From Cellvibrionaceae bacterium (GTDB lineage Bacteria; Pseudomonadota; Gammaproteobacteria; Pseudomonadales; Cellvibrionaceae), in NCBI GenBank assembly GCA_025800365.1, contig JAOXRT010000167.1:1-64000 (forward strand): DNA of 64,000 nucleotides, given 5' to 3'. Shown here piece by piece: positions 19,756 to 27,730 of this stretch; positions within the stretch are counted from its first letter, which is position 1; each line of letters starts with the position of its first letter. The notes under the pieces were generated by a model. That model was not told the origin of the DNA, did no database searches, and saw only the letters and a list, made by a program, of their open reading frames with translations. A program made the translations under genes and the position numbers.

Positions 19756-20505
19756 CTAGAGCCCTAAGTGGCCTTCTTTAATCCAAAATTCACAATCTTC
19801 CAAAAACACCCACTGCACAGGGCTTCCAGCTGGCAGGCGAAGCCAATCGCCGCTAAGGAGCGTGCGTTCGCCGTGTTGTAGCGAGCCTTTCAGCAGTAGA
19901 ATTTCTACACCATGGCTGTAAATAGCTTGGTGGCTACTGCCAGCTAAGTAGCGCTGGATATAAACGGCCTCACGTTTATGCTCGTGCAAGCACAAACTAC
20001 TGTGCGTCGGGCTATGCTGATGGTAGAGCTTATTATTGCCGCTATCGATCCGGGTGCTAAGTTGATCGCTTTCTTGAAATTGATGAAGTTTTACAAAAAG
20101 GGTGCAGCCACTATCGCTGTACGGTTGGTGGATAGAGCCGGCGGGATTACGAATATAGCTACCAGCAGGGTAATGGCCATGCTCATCGCTGAATATCCCT
20201 TCGAGCACCAATATCTCTTCACCACCAGGATGTGAGTGGGAGCTGAAACTACTGCCCGCTTCATAACAGACTATGCTGGTGGCGTGCCCGTGTTCTGAAA
20301 AGCGTCTTGCTAAGGGCTTGCGAACTACGCCCAAAGCGGGGGTGCTTTGCCAAGCCAAATCGCTAGTACTGACATAAGCCTGCCGTTTGGCATTGGTGTT
20401 TAGATTAACCGGCCTGCTAAAGCTTTGATTGGCATTTAGCTCAGTACTGTCGCTACGGTGTACAACGTCTTTCGTCCAGTGTTTGCTTTTAACGGCTTGG
20501 TTCAT
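19756..20505 (-). CDS. ChrR-like double cupin protein
   Basis: A 249-aa protein with two cupin repeats. The first (about residues 75-150) has the metal-binding pattern SFSSHSHPGGEEILVLEG with FSDEHGHYPAGSYIRNPAGSIHQ. The second (about 165-240) is weaker: YSHGVEILLLKGSLQHGERTLLSGDWLRLPAG, with fewer metal ligands. This is the arrangement of the C-terminal part of ChrR, the anti-sigma factor that senses singlet oxygen; the N-terminal zinc anti-sigma domain is absent, so sigma-factor control is unlikely. The ATG at 20505 has AAAGGA 6 bases before it. It lies between the reductase and the VOC gene. Confidence 0.82.
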   Translation of the reverse strand: MNQAVKSKHWTKDVVHRSDSTELNANQSFSRPVNLNTNAKRQAYVSTSDLAWQSTPALGVVRKPLARRFSEHGHATSIVCYEAGSSFSSHSHPGGEEILVLEGIFSDEHGHYPAGSYIRNPAGSIHQPYSDSGCTLFVKLHQFQESDQLSTRIDSGNNKLYHQHSPTHSSLCLHEHKREAVYIQRYLAGSSHQAIYSHGVEILLLKGSLQHGERTLLSGDWLRLPAGSPVQWVFLEDCEFWIKEGHLGL

Positions 20506-20567
20506 GGGGCGTCCTTTCGTCAATGGCACAGTAATGGAGCAGCGCCTATTTCAATTTGAATATCGAA

Positions 20568-22610
20568 TTAGTCTTTTACTAGTTGTAGTGGTTCCCCGTC
20601 GACCGGGTAGGCGATACAGGGCAATATTTCATTGTCGGCTAGGGGGTATTCAGGGGTGTTCTGATATTGAACTTCCCCACCTTTTAATCGACAGCGACAA
20701 CTGCCGCAGCGTCCGCTACGACAAGAAAAATCAATTTCTAGTCCATGTTGTAAAAAGCTATCTAATAAACTACCGTCTTTGGGAAACCAGTTGAGCTCAT
20801 GACGCAGACGGTCTGCTAGCTCAATATCGACGAGCTGGTTCTCGGGCAGTTGAAGAGGATTTGTCTGGTTTTTCCGTATTAACTGGGAAGGGCCAAAGGT
20901 TTCCCCATGTATGTGTTCATCACTAAAACCTAAATCCATTAGATGCTCATAGGTCTCTTGCATAAATGCGTTCGGGCCGCATAAATAGGCTTCTATATCT
21001 AAATGACTACCTGGAGTGTTATGCTGGTTCCAACTTGTTAGCAAATTGCTGTAAAAATTTCTATTCGGCCGGCCAGTTAGAATATTCTCTGCACCGGAAT
21101 TGGCAGCAAGCTGAGTAAAATGCCAGCTGATGCTTAATCGACCATGGCTGTAATGCGCCATATCATCGAGTAAATCAAAAAAGCTAGCTTCTTCACGACT
21201 CTTGGCGATCGCAACGATATGGCAGGGGCGGGCGTAACGGTGACGTATGGCGTCTTTAATAAGGCGTTCGGCCATAGCCACTATTGGGGTTATTCCAATT
21301 CCGGCGGCGATGAGTAGGGCAGGCTTTTTTGACTGGCTGTCAAAAGTGAAATTACCTCTAGCCTGCTGTACCCATATAGTGTCCCCAGTCTTCAACTCTT
21401 GGTGTATTTGGGTGGACAGCACGCCATCGCGTTTTACAGTAATCCGCAAATCGCCATCGGCGCTTGAGCCAGACACACTATAACTTCGAACACTTTTATT
21501 TTTACTGTCAGGTTTCTGCAGTGACACATTGATATGTTGCCCAGCGATGAAGCTATCTACCTCACCATGTAGATAAAGCGACTTGGCAATTTGGGATTCC
21601 ATATCGGTAGCGCTTATGACCATAGGGAACCATTTGTTGGCTCTTTTCGAGTTTGCTAAGCGCTGCTTGGCGGTTTCCCAGTCGCCGCTTAATAAACTGT
21701 TTGGAGAATAATCAGCAATATGGCTTAAACCAGCTAAACGTTTCGGTAGCAATCGTGCTTTGCTGAGTTTGAACCTCCAAAAGCGCTCAGCATTGTCAAA
21801 ATGTGCTAGTAACTCATGATGCCATACTATTTCGGCTTCTCCGGTTAGCTGCAATAGATGACCATATTCGAAATCAAGAAATAAGAGGCCTGCACTTGGG
21901 TTGTTTAGAAAATTACCCAAAGTATTGAAATGAAAATTACCTGGAAAATCCGGTATTAGTAGGCTTTGGCTATTTTCAATATATACAAATCCTGGTTTTC
22001 CACCACGATGCGAAATATCAGCGCCATCACTGGCTTGGCCGCTTTCTGTTCCGCTGTTGCTTGCAACAAAAAAAGTATCGGAGCGGTTAATGATAGACAG
22101 CATTTCTGGGCTGAGTTTTTCGGTTTCAATCTTAGTTTTACCAGGGCCGTTTTGCAGTTGCGAAAAATCCCGTGTTTGGATGTATTGCGGGCAATTGCCA
22201 AAGCTCTGCCTGACTTCCAGTTCAAGCAGTTTGCCATCACTATAAGCTACGCTAGCACTCAACCTATTTCTACGGCGATTGGATAGATCGATACCTAGTA
22301 TACCTAGCGCCTGTCCAGGCTCTAAATCGTTAAAGAAAAAGTCGGAATAAACCTGTCCACCACGAATATGTAAGCGGGTTTGCGATGGACTTTCGATAAA
22401 GCCAGTTTCTTGCCACAAAATTGAAGCCCACATTTGCCCATCTTTATCTTGATGAGCGCAGAATAAGTAGGGCAGTTTTTGGTAGAATTCTCGATGCTGA
22501 TCTGGCATGAAGGGTCTGACCACACGTTGCGCAAACGCCGCCATCTGATCTTTCACACCAAGGCGTTCTTGTATGCTTAATTCACCACTATGAAAAATTG
22601 CCTCTGACAT
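20568..22610 (-). CDS. PNPOx-like / ferredoxin reductase / 2Fe-2S fusion flavoprotein
   Basis: A 680-aa three-part redox protein. Residues about 10-310 resemble the pyridoxamine-phosphate-oxidase split barrel (ASILWQETGFI, DLEPGQALGILGIDLSNRRRNR, LLFLDFEYGHLLQL). Residues about 330-590 are a ferredoxin-NADP-reductase module, with the flavin motif RSYSVSGS and the nucleotide loop LLIAAGIGITPIVAMAE. The last 90 residues are a plant-type ferredoxin with ligands C630, C635, C638 and C665. Electrons would pass from NAD(P)H through flavin to the cluster or the split-barrel site. It is the central enzyme of the sigma-54-driven operon; the acceptor is unknown. Confidence 0.9.
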   Translation of the reverse strand: MSEAIFHSGELSIQERLGVKDQMAAFAQRVVRPFMPDQHREFYQKLPYLFCAHQDKDGQMWASILWQETGFIESPSQTRLHIRGGQVYSDFFFNDLEPGQALGILGIDLSNRRRNRLSASVAYSDGKLLELEVRQSFGNCPQYIQTRDFSQLQNGPGKTKIETEKLSPEMLSIINRSDTFFVASNSGTESGQASDGADISHRGGKPGFVYIENSQSLLIPDFPGNFHFNTLGNFLNNPSAGLLFLDFEYGHLLQLTGEAEIVWHHELLAHFDNAERFWRFKLSKARLLPKRLAGLSHIADYSPNSLLSGDWETAKQRLANSKRANKWFPMVISATDMESQIAKSLYLHGEVDSFIAGQHINVSLQKPDSKNKSVRSYSVSGSSADGDLRITVKRDGVLSTQIHQELKTGDTIWVQQARGNFTFDSQSKKPALLIAAGIGITPIVAMAERLIKDAIRHRYARPCHIVAIAKSREEASFFDLLDDMAHYSHGRLSISWHFTQLAANSGAENILTGRPNRNFYSNLLTSWNQHNTPGSHLDIEAYLCGPNAFMQETYEHLMDLGFSDEHIHGETFGPSQLIRKNQTNPLQLPENQLVDIELADRLRHELNWFPKDGSLLDSFLQHGLEIDFSCRSGRCGSCRCRLKGGEVQYQNTPEYPLADNEILPCIAYPVDGEPLQLVKD

Positions 22611-22697
22611 TCCTGGTCTCCAAAAAAAGCGGACGCCGCCCAGCTGCTGTCACGGGCATTGTCCGCAAAGGGCTCATGGATTCTAATCGCTAAGCGG

Positions 22698-23321
22698 CTA
22701 AGCGGCTAAGCCAATGGGGGTTGATGTCATAGCGACAAAATTATCCAATGCTTCGATACGTTTTAGCCAGGCTTGCACATTGGGGTAATCGGCAAGGTTG
22801 ACATTGCCCTCGGGCGCATGAGCGATATAGGCGTAGTTAGCAATGTCGGCAAGACTAATCTCTTCGCCTACTAGCCAGTTTTTGCCATTTAGATCTGCCT
22901 CAAATCGAGCCAGGATAGCGTGCGCGGTAGCAATGGCTTTGTCGGCGTCTAGCGCTGCCGAAAAGACAGTGATTAGTCGCGCTGTTGCTGGTCCGCTGGC
23001 GATTGGCCCTGCGGCGGCGCTTAGATAACGCTGTACTTCGGCGGCTGCTACGGGGTCATGGGGATAGTAACTGTGGTTTTTGTCATAAGTTGCCGCTAAA
23101 TAAACCAAGATAGCGTTTGAATCATGCAATATAACATCACCGTCTTCCAAAACAGGCACCTGTCCGGCCGGGTTCTTCGCTAGAAACTCAGGCGATTTGT
23201 GCTCACCTTTTAAAAGATCTACATCGATAATTTCGGCCTCTAAATTGAGCAGTGATAAAAACAACTCCACTCGATGTGAATGACCAGATAAAGGGTGACG
23301 ATATAGTTTAATGGTAGACAT
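22698..23321 (-). CDS. Glutathione S-transferase
   Basis: A 207-aa cytosolic GST. The thioredoxin-like N-terminal domain (1-80) has KLYRHPLSGHSHRVELFLSLL with the active-site Ser/His region, the cis-proline in NPAGQVPVLEDGD and DSNAILVYLA, which binds the glutathione gamma-glutamyl group. The helical C-terminal domain contains the N-capping box SLADIANYAY. It would conjugate or reduce electrophiles with glutathione. The gene is third in the operon, 17 bases after a DUF1348-like gene. The stop codon lies within an 8-bp direct repeat (CTAAGCGG units, 22690-22712). Confidence 0.92.
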   Translation of the reverse strand: MSTIKLYRHPLSGHSHRVELFLSLLNLEAEIIDVDLLKGEHKSPEFLAKNPAGQVPVLEDGDVILHDSNAILVYLAATYDKNHSYYPHDPVAAAEVQRYLSAAAGPIASGPATARLITVFSAALDADKAIATAHAILARFEADLNGKNWLVGEEISLADIANYAYIAHAPEGNVNLADYPNVQAWLKRIEALDNFVAMTSTPIGLAA

Positions 23322-23338
23322 GCTAAGGTCCTCTTTGC

Positions 23339-23758
23339 TTAAGGGGTTAGTTGACGCTCAAAGGCCTGAATGGGAACATCATTAATACTTGCGATGCGGC
23401 GACTCATTAAGCCATCATCATTGAATTCCCACAGCTCATTCCCGTAAGAGCGGTACCACTGTTGATCTTCATCGTGCCATTCATATTGAAAGGTAACGGC
23501 AATTCGATTTTCGGTGAAACTCCAAAGCTCTTTTTTGAGTTTGTAGTCTTGTTCTTTTTGCCATTTTTGGCTTAAAAATTGTTGTATGGCTTCGCGACCA
23601 CTAAAAAAGGCATCTCGATTTCGCCATTGGCTGTCTTCGCTATAGGCCATGGAAACGGCGATTGGATCTTTGCTATTCCAGGCGTCTTCAGCGGCTTGGA
23701 CTTTTGCTTTTGCTGTTTCAAATGAAAACGGCGGTAATGGTGGTCGCGGCTGCGTCAT
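23339..23758 (-). CDS. DUF1348 (SnoaL-like) protein
   Basis: A 139-aa protein of the DUF1348 family, an NTF2/SnoaL-like fold. Typical runs are [49 protein letters not shown] and [23 protein letters not shown]. Members are often found near oxidoreductases and have no settled reaction. It is second in the leftward sigma-54-driven operon, 24 bases after a divergent paralogue and 17 bases before the GST gene. RBS: AAGGAGAACA before the ATG. Confidence 0.87.
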   Translation of the reverse strand: MTQPRPPLPPFSFETAKAKVQAAEDAWNSKDPIAVSMAYSEDSQWRNRDAFFSGREAIQQFLSQKWQKEQDYKLKKELWSFTENRIAVTFQYEWHDEDQQWYRSYGNELWEFNDDGLMSRRIASINDVPIQAFERQLTP

Positions 23759-23782
23759 ATTGTTCTCCTTAAAAAATCAAGC

Positions 23783-24214
23783 TTATTGCGGCTTAAATAA
23801 TTCCCTGCTATCTGCGCTAATTTTATGATCTTGCGACGTGCTTACGGCGCCGGTAATCAGTGCAGATTCGTTAAAACTCAATAGCAATTGACCATTGCTT
23901 CGATACCATTGACCGCTGCTGCAATGTTGCCATTCAGAGACAATTTGTAAGCTCAAGCGCTCTTCAGAGTAATTCCAAATGGTGCTGTGCCAGCGGTAGT
24001 GCAACAGTCTTTGATTACGCTTACTAAGTAGCTCGGCAATCTCATCTTTGTTTTTGCAAATTTCCCCCTGGTGCTGCCAGCTGGCATCGTCTGTGCCTAA
24101 ATCCAGTAGCGCCTGTAATGCACCTTCGTTAAGGAGGTCGCAAATAAGCTGCCGGTTGAATTCAGCGCTGGTTTTATCTAACGGGGGCGGCATTAATCGT
24201 TTTTCGTTTTTCAT
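23783..24214 (-). CDS. Divergent DUF1348-like paralogue, first gene of sigma-54 operon
   Basis: A 143-aa protein related to its downstream neighbour: IWNYSEERLSLQIVSEWQHCSSGQWYRSNGQLLLSF aligns with the neighbour's [35 protein letters not shown], and ASWQHQGEICKNKDEIAELLSKR aligns with [23 protein letters not shown]. The family tryptophans and the WYRS motif remain, but acidic residues of the neighbour are changed. This suggests tandem duplication with specialisation, perhaps forming a heterodimer. It is the first gene after the -24/-12 promoter, with a leader of roughly 110 bases. Confidence 0.78.
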   Translation of the reverse strand: MKNEKRLMPPPLDKTSAEFNRQLICDLLNEGALQALLDLGTDDASWQHQGEICKNKDEIAELLSKRNQRLLHYRWHSTIWNYSEERLSLQIVSEWQHCSSGQWYRSNGQLLLSFNESALITGAVSTSQDHKISADSRELFKPQ

Positions 24215-24333
24215 TTCACTAACAAGTTTTCGTTACTCGGTATCCTTGACAACAGCAGGGCAAGGCTTTTAGTGTTGCAGTTCTCACACAAGCAATACCA
24301 AATTCTCCTCGCTAAACCCGCTAAGTGGTTTAT

Positions 24334-24349
24334 TGCGATAAGCGTGCCA
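24334..24349 (-). promoter_or_regulatory. Sigma-54 (-24/-12) promoter of the redox operon
   Basis: Read leftward, TGGCAC-GCTTA-TCGCA matches the RpoN consensus TGGCAC-N5-TTGCA with one change and the required ten bases between GG and GC. Transcription should start near 24323, about 110 bases before the first DUF1348-like gene. The upstream side is AT-rich, suiting DNA bending, and a palindrome lies about 80 bases upstream of the start. The neighbouring gene encodes a sigma-54 activator. Confidence 0.75.
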
Positions 24350-24389
24350 ACTTAATAAAACCTTTAAAAACAACAACTTAGAGAAAGCT

Positions 24390-24419
24390 TCTGTGTCTCA
24401 GAAAACTGGGAGACACAGA
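24390..24419. promoter_or_regulatory. Palindromic upstream activator site, copy 1
   Basis: TCTGTGTCTC and GAGACACAGA form perfect 10-bp arms around a 10-base spacer. The centre is about 57 bases from the -24 GG of the leftward sigma-54 promoter, a usual enhancer position. It also lies about 90 bases before the activator gene, so self-regulation is possible. It shares GTCTC...GAGAC with the site at 27.0 kb. Confidence 0.65.
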
Positions 24420-24493
24420 TATTTGATAGTTTTGTGTTGTTAAACTTAAGGATATTGGGAGCTTATTTACGGGAATTAACTGGGAAAAACTAA

Positions 24494-26332
24494 GTGGATA
24501 GCTATATGGAAAGCTATATGGAAAGCAGTACTCAACAAGATTTCGATGGCCCTGTGTTGTTGGAAAGCCCTTTTTGCAGTGCGGTTTGTGATGCAGAGGG
24601 TAATTGGTTAAAGCAGAGTCGGCTTTGGCAGGAATCAATTATGCAGCCAAATCTGGTCGGTTTCTTAAACACCATCGAACTTCTTAGTGAGGGTTCTGCG
24701 AAGGCTTTAGTGGATGACGTGTTGCAAGACTCTGCTGTAGTCAGTGTAGAGGTGCGCGTAACGGCCGATGCTGAAGATGTCCGGGTACTCATGCTCTGGC
24801 AAGAACCTTGGGGTGAGAATGATTTAGCGTTGAATATTGTCTTAATGGACAAAGATGCAAGCTGTTTAAATGATGAGTTAGATCTTCTACGCCAGCGTTA
24901 CGAATTGATTTTATCAGCAGCCGGTGAGGGAATTTATGGCTTGGATCTCAATGGTTGCACGACCTTTGCGAATCAGGCGGCTGTTGATATTTTAGGCTGG
25001 CACCCGGATGATATTCTTGGTACGCCCTTACATGATATTCATCATCATTCTTATCCGGATGGTAGTCCATATCCTCGTGAATGTTGCCCGATATATGCGG
25101 CATTTAAAGACGGTGAAGTGCACCGTGTTGATGATGAAGTTTTTTGGCGAGCTGATGGTAGCTCAATACCTGTAGAATACGTGAGCACCCCCATCGTTCA
25201 CAACGGTGAAATTAAAGGTGCTGTGGTTATTTTCAAAGATATATCGGAGCGTAAAAAACTAGAATCTGAAAAAGAGCTGCAACTTGAAGAGATCAAAAAA
25301 CTAAAGGAAGAGTTGGAGTTAGAACGAGACTATTTGCGTGACGAAATTCATGCCGGAGCGAGCTTTGGTAATATAGTGGGCCAAAGCCCTGCCTTGAATA
25401 GAACCCTGGCGCAAATTGAGGCCGTGGCGGCAACGCCAAGTAGTGTACTAATTCTTGGTGAGTCGGGTGTTGGTAAGGAAATGATTGCGCGGGCTATACA
25501 TACCCAAAGCCCGCGAAAAGATGAGCCTTTGGTAAAAGTAAATTGCGCCTCAATACCCAAGGATCTTTTTGAGAGCGAATTTTTTGGTCATGTTAAGGGT
25601 GCCTTTACCGGCGCTCACAAAGATCGTGTTGGTCGAATGCAGCTTGCTAATGGCGGTACACTATTTTTGGATGAAGTGGGCGAGATACCCCTGGATTTAC
25701 AGGGTAAACTGCTTCGTGCACTACAGGAGCAGGAGTTTGAACGTGTCGGTGATGATGCAACCCATGCTGTTAATGTACGTATTGTGGCGGCGACAAATCG
25801 GGACCTCGAAAAAGAAGTTGCTGCAGGTCGTTTCAGAGAAGACTTGTATTATCGATTGAGTGTTTTCCCGATTTCAGTACCGCCATTGAGAGAACGTCCT
25901 CAAGATATTCCTTTGTTAGCACAGCATTTCCTTGAGGAACAATGTCAACAGCTAGGTCGTGAGGCAATGCAAATTAGTAAGGCTCAGGCTCAGGCTCTAA
26001 GTACACTGAGCTGGCCAGGTAATATTCGAGAACTTAAGAATGTTATTGAAAGAGCGATTATTTTAAGTCGGGGCTCTCGCTTGAGATTGGATTTAGCTAT
26101 GCCGGATTTGGTTCAGAATGTAGAAGAGGTCATTCATGAAGCGAGTGCGCCTGAGGCAGAAGTTTTAGATGAAGAAGCATTTAGAGCTTTAGAGCGTGCC
26201 AATATCATTAAGGCTTTAGAAAAGTGTGAATGGAAGGTGTCGGGCGTGAAAGGAGCGGCCGCGCTATTAGGCATTAAGCCATCGACCTTGAGCTATCGTA
26301 TGAATAACTTTTCCATTGAAAGGCCGCGTTAA
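24494..26332 (+). CDS. PAS-AAA+-Fis sigma-54-dependent activator
   Basis: A 612-aa enhancer-binding protein. An unassigned N-terminal part (1-130) is followed by a PAS domain (about 135-255; LSAAGEGIYGLDLNGCTTFANQAA, with a His/Cys-rich loop HHHSYPDGSPYPRECCP), a coiled coil (about 256-285), the AAA+ domain with Walker A GESGVGKE (322-329) and the sigma-54 contact GAFTGA (369-374), and a Fis-type helix-turn-helix (GAAALLGIKPSTLSYRM). The PAS domain may hold a small ligand, heme or flavin. The GTG at 24494 has GGGA 8 bases upstream; ATGs at 24506 and 24518 lie in a 12-bp tandem repeat. It faces the redox operon. Confidence 0.93.
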   Translation: MDSYMESYMESSTQQDFDGPVLLESPFCSAVCDAEGNWLKQSRLWQESIMQPNLVGFLNTIELLSEGSAKALVDDVLQDSAVVSVEVRVTADAEDVRVLMLWQEPWGENDLALNIVLMDKDASCLNDELDLLRQRYELILSAAGEGIYGLDLNGCTTFANQAAVDILGWHPDDILGTPLHDIHHHSYPDGSPYPRECCPIYAAFKDGEVHRVDDEVFWRADGSSIPVEYVSTPIVHNGEIKGAVVIFKDISERKKLESEKELQLEEIKKLKEELELERDYLRDEIHAGASFGNIVGQSPALNRTLAQIEAVAATPSSVLILGESGVGKEMIARAIHTQSPRKDEPLVKVNCASIPKDLFESEFFGHVKGAFTGAHKDRVGRMQLANGGTLFLDEVGEIPLDLQGKLLRALQEQEFERVGDDATHAVNVRIVAATNRDLEKEVAAGRFREDLYYRLSVFPISVPPLRERPQDIPLLAQHFLEEQCQQLGREAMQISKAQAQALSTLSWPGNIRELKNVIERAIILSRGSRLRLDLAMPDLVQNVEEVIHEASAPEAEVLDEEAFRALERANIIKALEKCEWKVSGVKGAAALLGIKPSTLSYRMNNFSIERPR

Positions 26333-26340
26333 GGCATAAG

Positions 26341-26372
26341 TGGCCTAACGATGATTGTTAGGCCATTTTTTT
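26341..26372 (+). terminator. Intrinsic terminator of the sigma-54 activator
   Basis: TGGCCTAAC, a 7-base loop, GTTAGGCCA and TTTTTTT form a strong rho-independent terminator 9 bases after the stop. The rest of the 327-bp gap to 26659 shows no clear gene or signal. Confidence 0.9.
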
Positions 26373-26659
26373 AAGATTCTAGACAAATACGGGTTTTAGT
26401 TTCGGAACCAAAACTCTATGAAGTGTGAGCACTTAAAAAGCAAGGACTCTTATTAGCCTAATGTGGTTTGGGCAATAGTTCTGCCACGATAGTTAATACT
26501 CTGCCGTAAGTTAAGCAAACAATGGCTGATCAGTAGCTCAGCATTAACTTGCCTTTGGGCTTGATTAATTCAGTGAGTAACAGCGCATTTATTAAGTACT
26601 AGGTTTTTCCATAACTTAAGAAAAGCTGACGCTTACCCAGAGTAATTTGTCTCACGGGC

Positions 26660-26854
26660 TTAAAAAACACCGGGCAGCAAAATATGTGTTAGGTAAATCT
26701 CTCGCCACAAATCTTCAACTCGATAATTGTTTGAGTCGCGCCAGTAATTGCTCATTAGCATCAATGCGCTTAAGGCCAGCAGGCTAAGTTCATTGCGATA
26801 GTCCTGCCATTGGCACAAGGCTTGTTCTACTAGGCGTTTTACAAAAGATCTCAT
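26660..26854 (-). CDS. 64-aa small protein in a sigma-54-controlled unit
   Basis: The ATG at 26854 has GGGAG 6 bases before it; a TTG at 26911 would add 19 residues with no ribosome site. The product has a basic amphipathic start (MRSFVKRLVEQALCQWQDYR), a hydrophobic stretch (ELSLLALSALMLMSNYW, residues about 22-38) and a Trp/Tyr/Leu-rich end (VEDLWREIYLTHILLPGVF). It may be peripheral to or inserted in the membrane. I do not recognise the family. The perfect -24/-12 promoter at 26969-26983 and a palindrome upstream place it under the same activator as the redox operon, which supports its being a real gene. Confidence 0.65.
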   Translation of the reverse strand: MRSFVKRLVEQALCQWQDYRNELSLLALSALMLMSNYWRDSNNYRVEDLWREIYLTHILLPGVF

Positions 26855-26968
26855 GGTGTTCTCCCTGAATGTTCGCGTCAGCCCTTCAACTCCAACGCGG
26901 CTTAGTCTCAATAATTTGTGAAATCTAGCGGTGCAAACTAATCAATTTGCTACTTGCTGTAATTAATC

Positions 26969-26983
26969 GCAAACAGTGTGCCA
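26969..26983 (-). promoter_or_regulatory. Sigma-54 (-24/-12) promoter of the 64-aa gene
   Basis: Read leftward, TGGCAC-ACTGT-TTGC is a perfect match to the RpoN consensus. The start should be near 26957, giving a leader of about 103 bases before the ATG at 26854, almost the same as in the redox operon. The flanking sequence GTGCCAA..TTAA also resembles that promoter. Confidence 0.8.
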
Positions 26984-27022
26984 ATTTAAAAAAGCTAATA
27001 AAAACAATGGGGTAGGTGATTC

Positions 27023-27050
27023 TATGGGTCTCAGCTATCTGAGACCCATA
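27023..27050. promoter_or_regulatory. Palindromic upstream activator site, copy 2
   Basis: TATGGGTCTCAG and CTGAGACCCATA form perfect 12-bp arms around CTAT. Its centre is about 55 bases from the -24 GG of the sigma-54 promoter at 26.98 kb, against about 57 bases for copy 1. Both share GTCTC...GAGAC, though the spacer between those blocks is 8 bases here and 10 in copy 1. No T run follows it, so a terminator is unlikely. Confidence 0.65.
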
Positions 27051-27105
27051 AAATATTGGGAGTAATTCATCTAGTTTGAAAGTATTAGATGGGAAGTGTA
27101 AAACG

Positions 27106-27555
27106 TCAATTGATAGGGAGTTTTGTGGTGTGTTTGAGTGTTTCCATCACAAAGCTGCAGCTTACGTCGTTCAGTTCTGCCTTAATTAACTGCTTATAGA
27201 GCCGATCATAGCCAGCCATGTCGGAGACTTGAGCTTTTACTAGATAATCGAGCTCGCCACTCATTCTATAGGCCTCTAGAACTTCAGGGATGGTGTTGAG
27301 TACTTCTTTGAATCGATTAAACCACTGGGCATTGTGCTGACTGGTGCGAAGAGCGATATAGGCCGTCAAGGGCAGGCCTAAGCTCTCAGCATCTAATAGT
27401 GCGACTTGGCTTTTAATAACGCCTTCTTCACTGAGCTTTTTGATACGCCGCCATGCCGCTGTTTTGGATATGGCTATTTCCTCAGCAATTGCCCCAATGG
27501 AGCGTGAGGCATCATTTTGTAGGGCGTCGAGTAGTAATTTATCAATTTTATCCAT
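27106..27555 (-). CDS. Lrp/AsnC-family transcriptional regulator
   Basis: A 149-aa regulator beginning MDKIDKLLLDALQNDAS at 27555. An N-terminal helix-turn-helix (SIGAIAEEIAISKTAAWRRIKKLSEEGVI, about 18-46) is followed by the RAM ligand-binding/oligomer domain (about 65-145) with IPEVLEAYRMSGELDYLVKAQVSD, a well-kept feature of the family. It is divergent from a class V aminotransferase-fold gene, and the shared 175-bp region has inverted repeats. It probably regulates that gene in response to an amino acid; upstream in-frame extension to 27606 is unlikely because no ribosome site is seen there. Confidence 0.92.
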   Translation of the reverse strand: MDKIDKLLLDALQNDASRSIGAIAEEIAISKTAAWRRIKKLSEEGVIKSQVALLDAESLGLPLTAYIALRTSQHNAQWFNRFKEVLNTIPEVLEAYRMSGELDYLVKAQVSDMAGYDRLYKQLIKAELNDVSCSFVMETLKHTTKLPIN

Positions 27556-27597
27556 TATTACAGCCAAAAGAACAAAGTTGCGGAAACATTGTTTGTA

Positions 27598-27614
27598 TTG
27601 TAACAAAGTTACAA
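27598..27614. promoter_or_regulatory. Inverted repeat between Lrp and PLP-enzyme genes
   Basis: TTGTAAC-AAA-GTTACAA is a perfect inverted repeat, 43 bases before the Lrp gene start. AACATTGTT (near 27586) and its reverse complement AACAATGTT (near 27643) flank it. The cluster of AT-rich symmetrical sites is what an Lrp-type octamer would be expected to use. Confidence 0.5.
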
Positions 27615-27730
27615 AATAAAACGTTTTGAGCTGATTATAGCAACAATGTTCCTAGTGCGAGGTATTAATATACACATCACCGTATGCCATTAAGAGCAGC
27701 CTAAACTAACGTGCTTTAAAGGAGCCAGTG

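Noticed and set aside
22690..22712. 8-bp direct repeat (CTAAGCGG units) at the GST stop as a functional element
   Set aside because: Fewer than three copies and overlapping the coding end; simple slippage explains it.
27023..27050. Palindrome read as a transcription terminator
   Set aside because: No T run on either side, and its place about 80 bases upstream of a sigma-54 start fits an activator site better.
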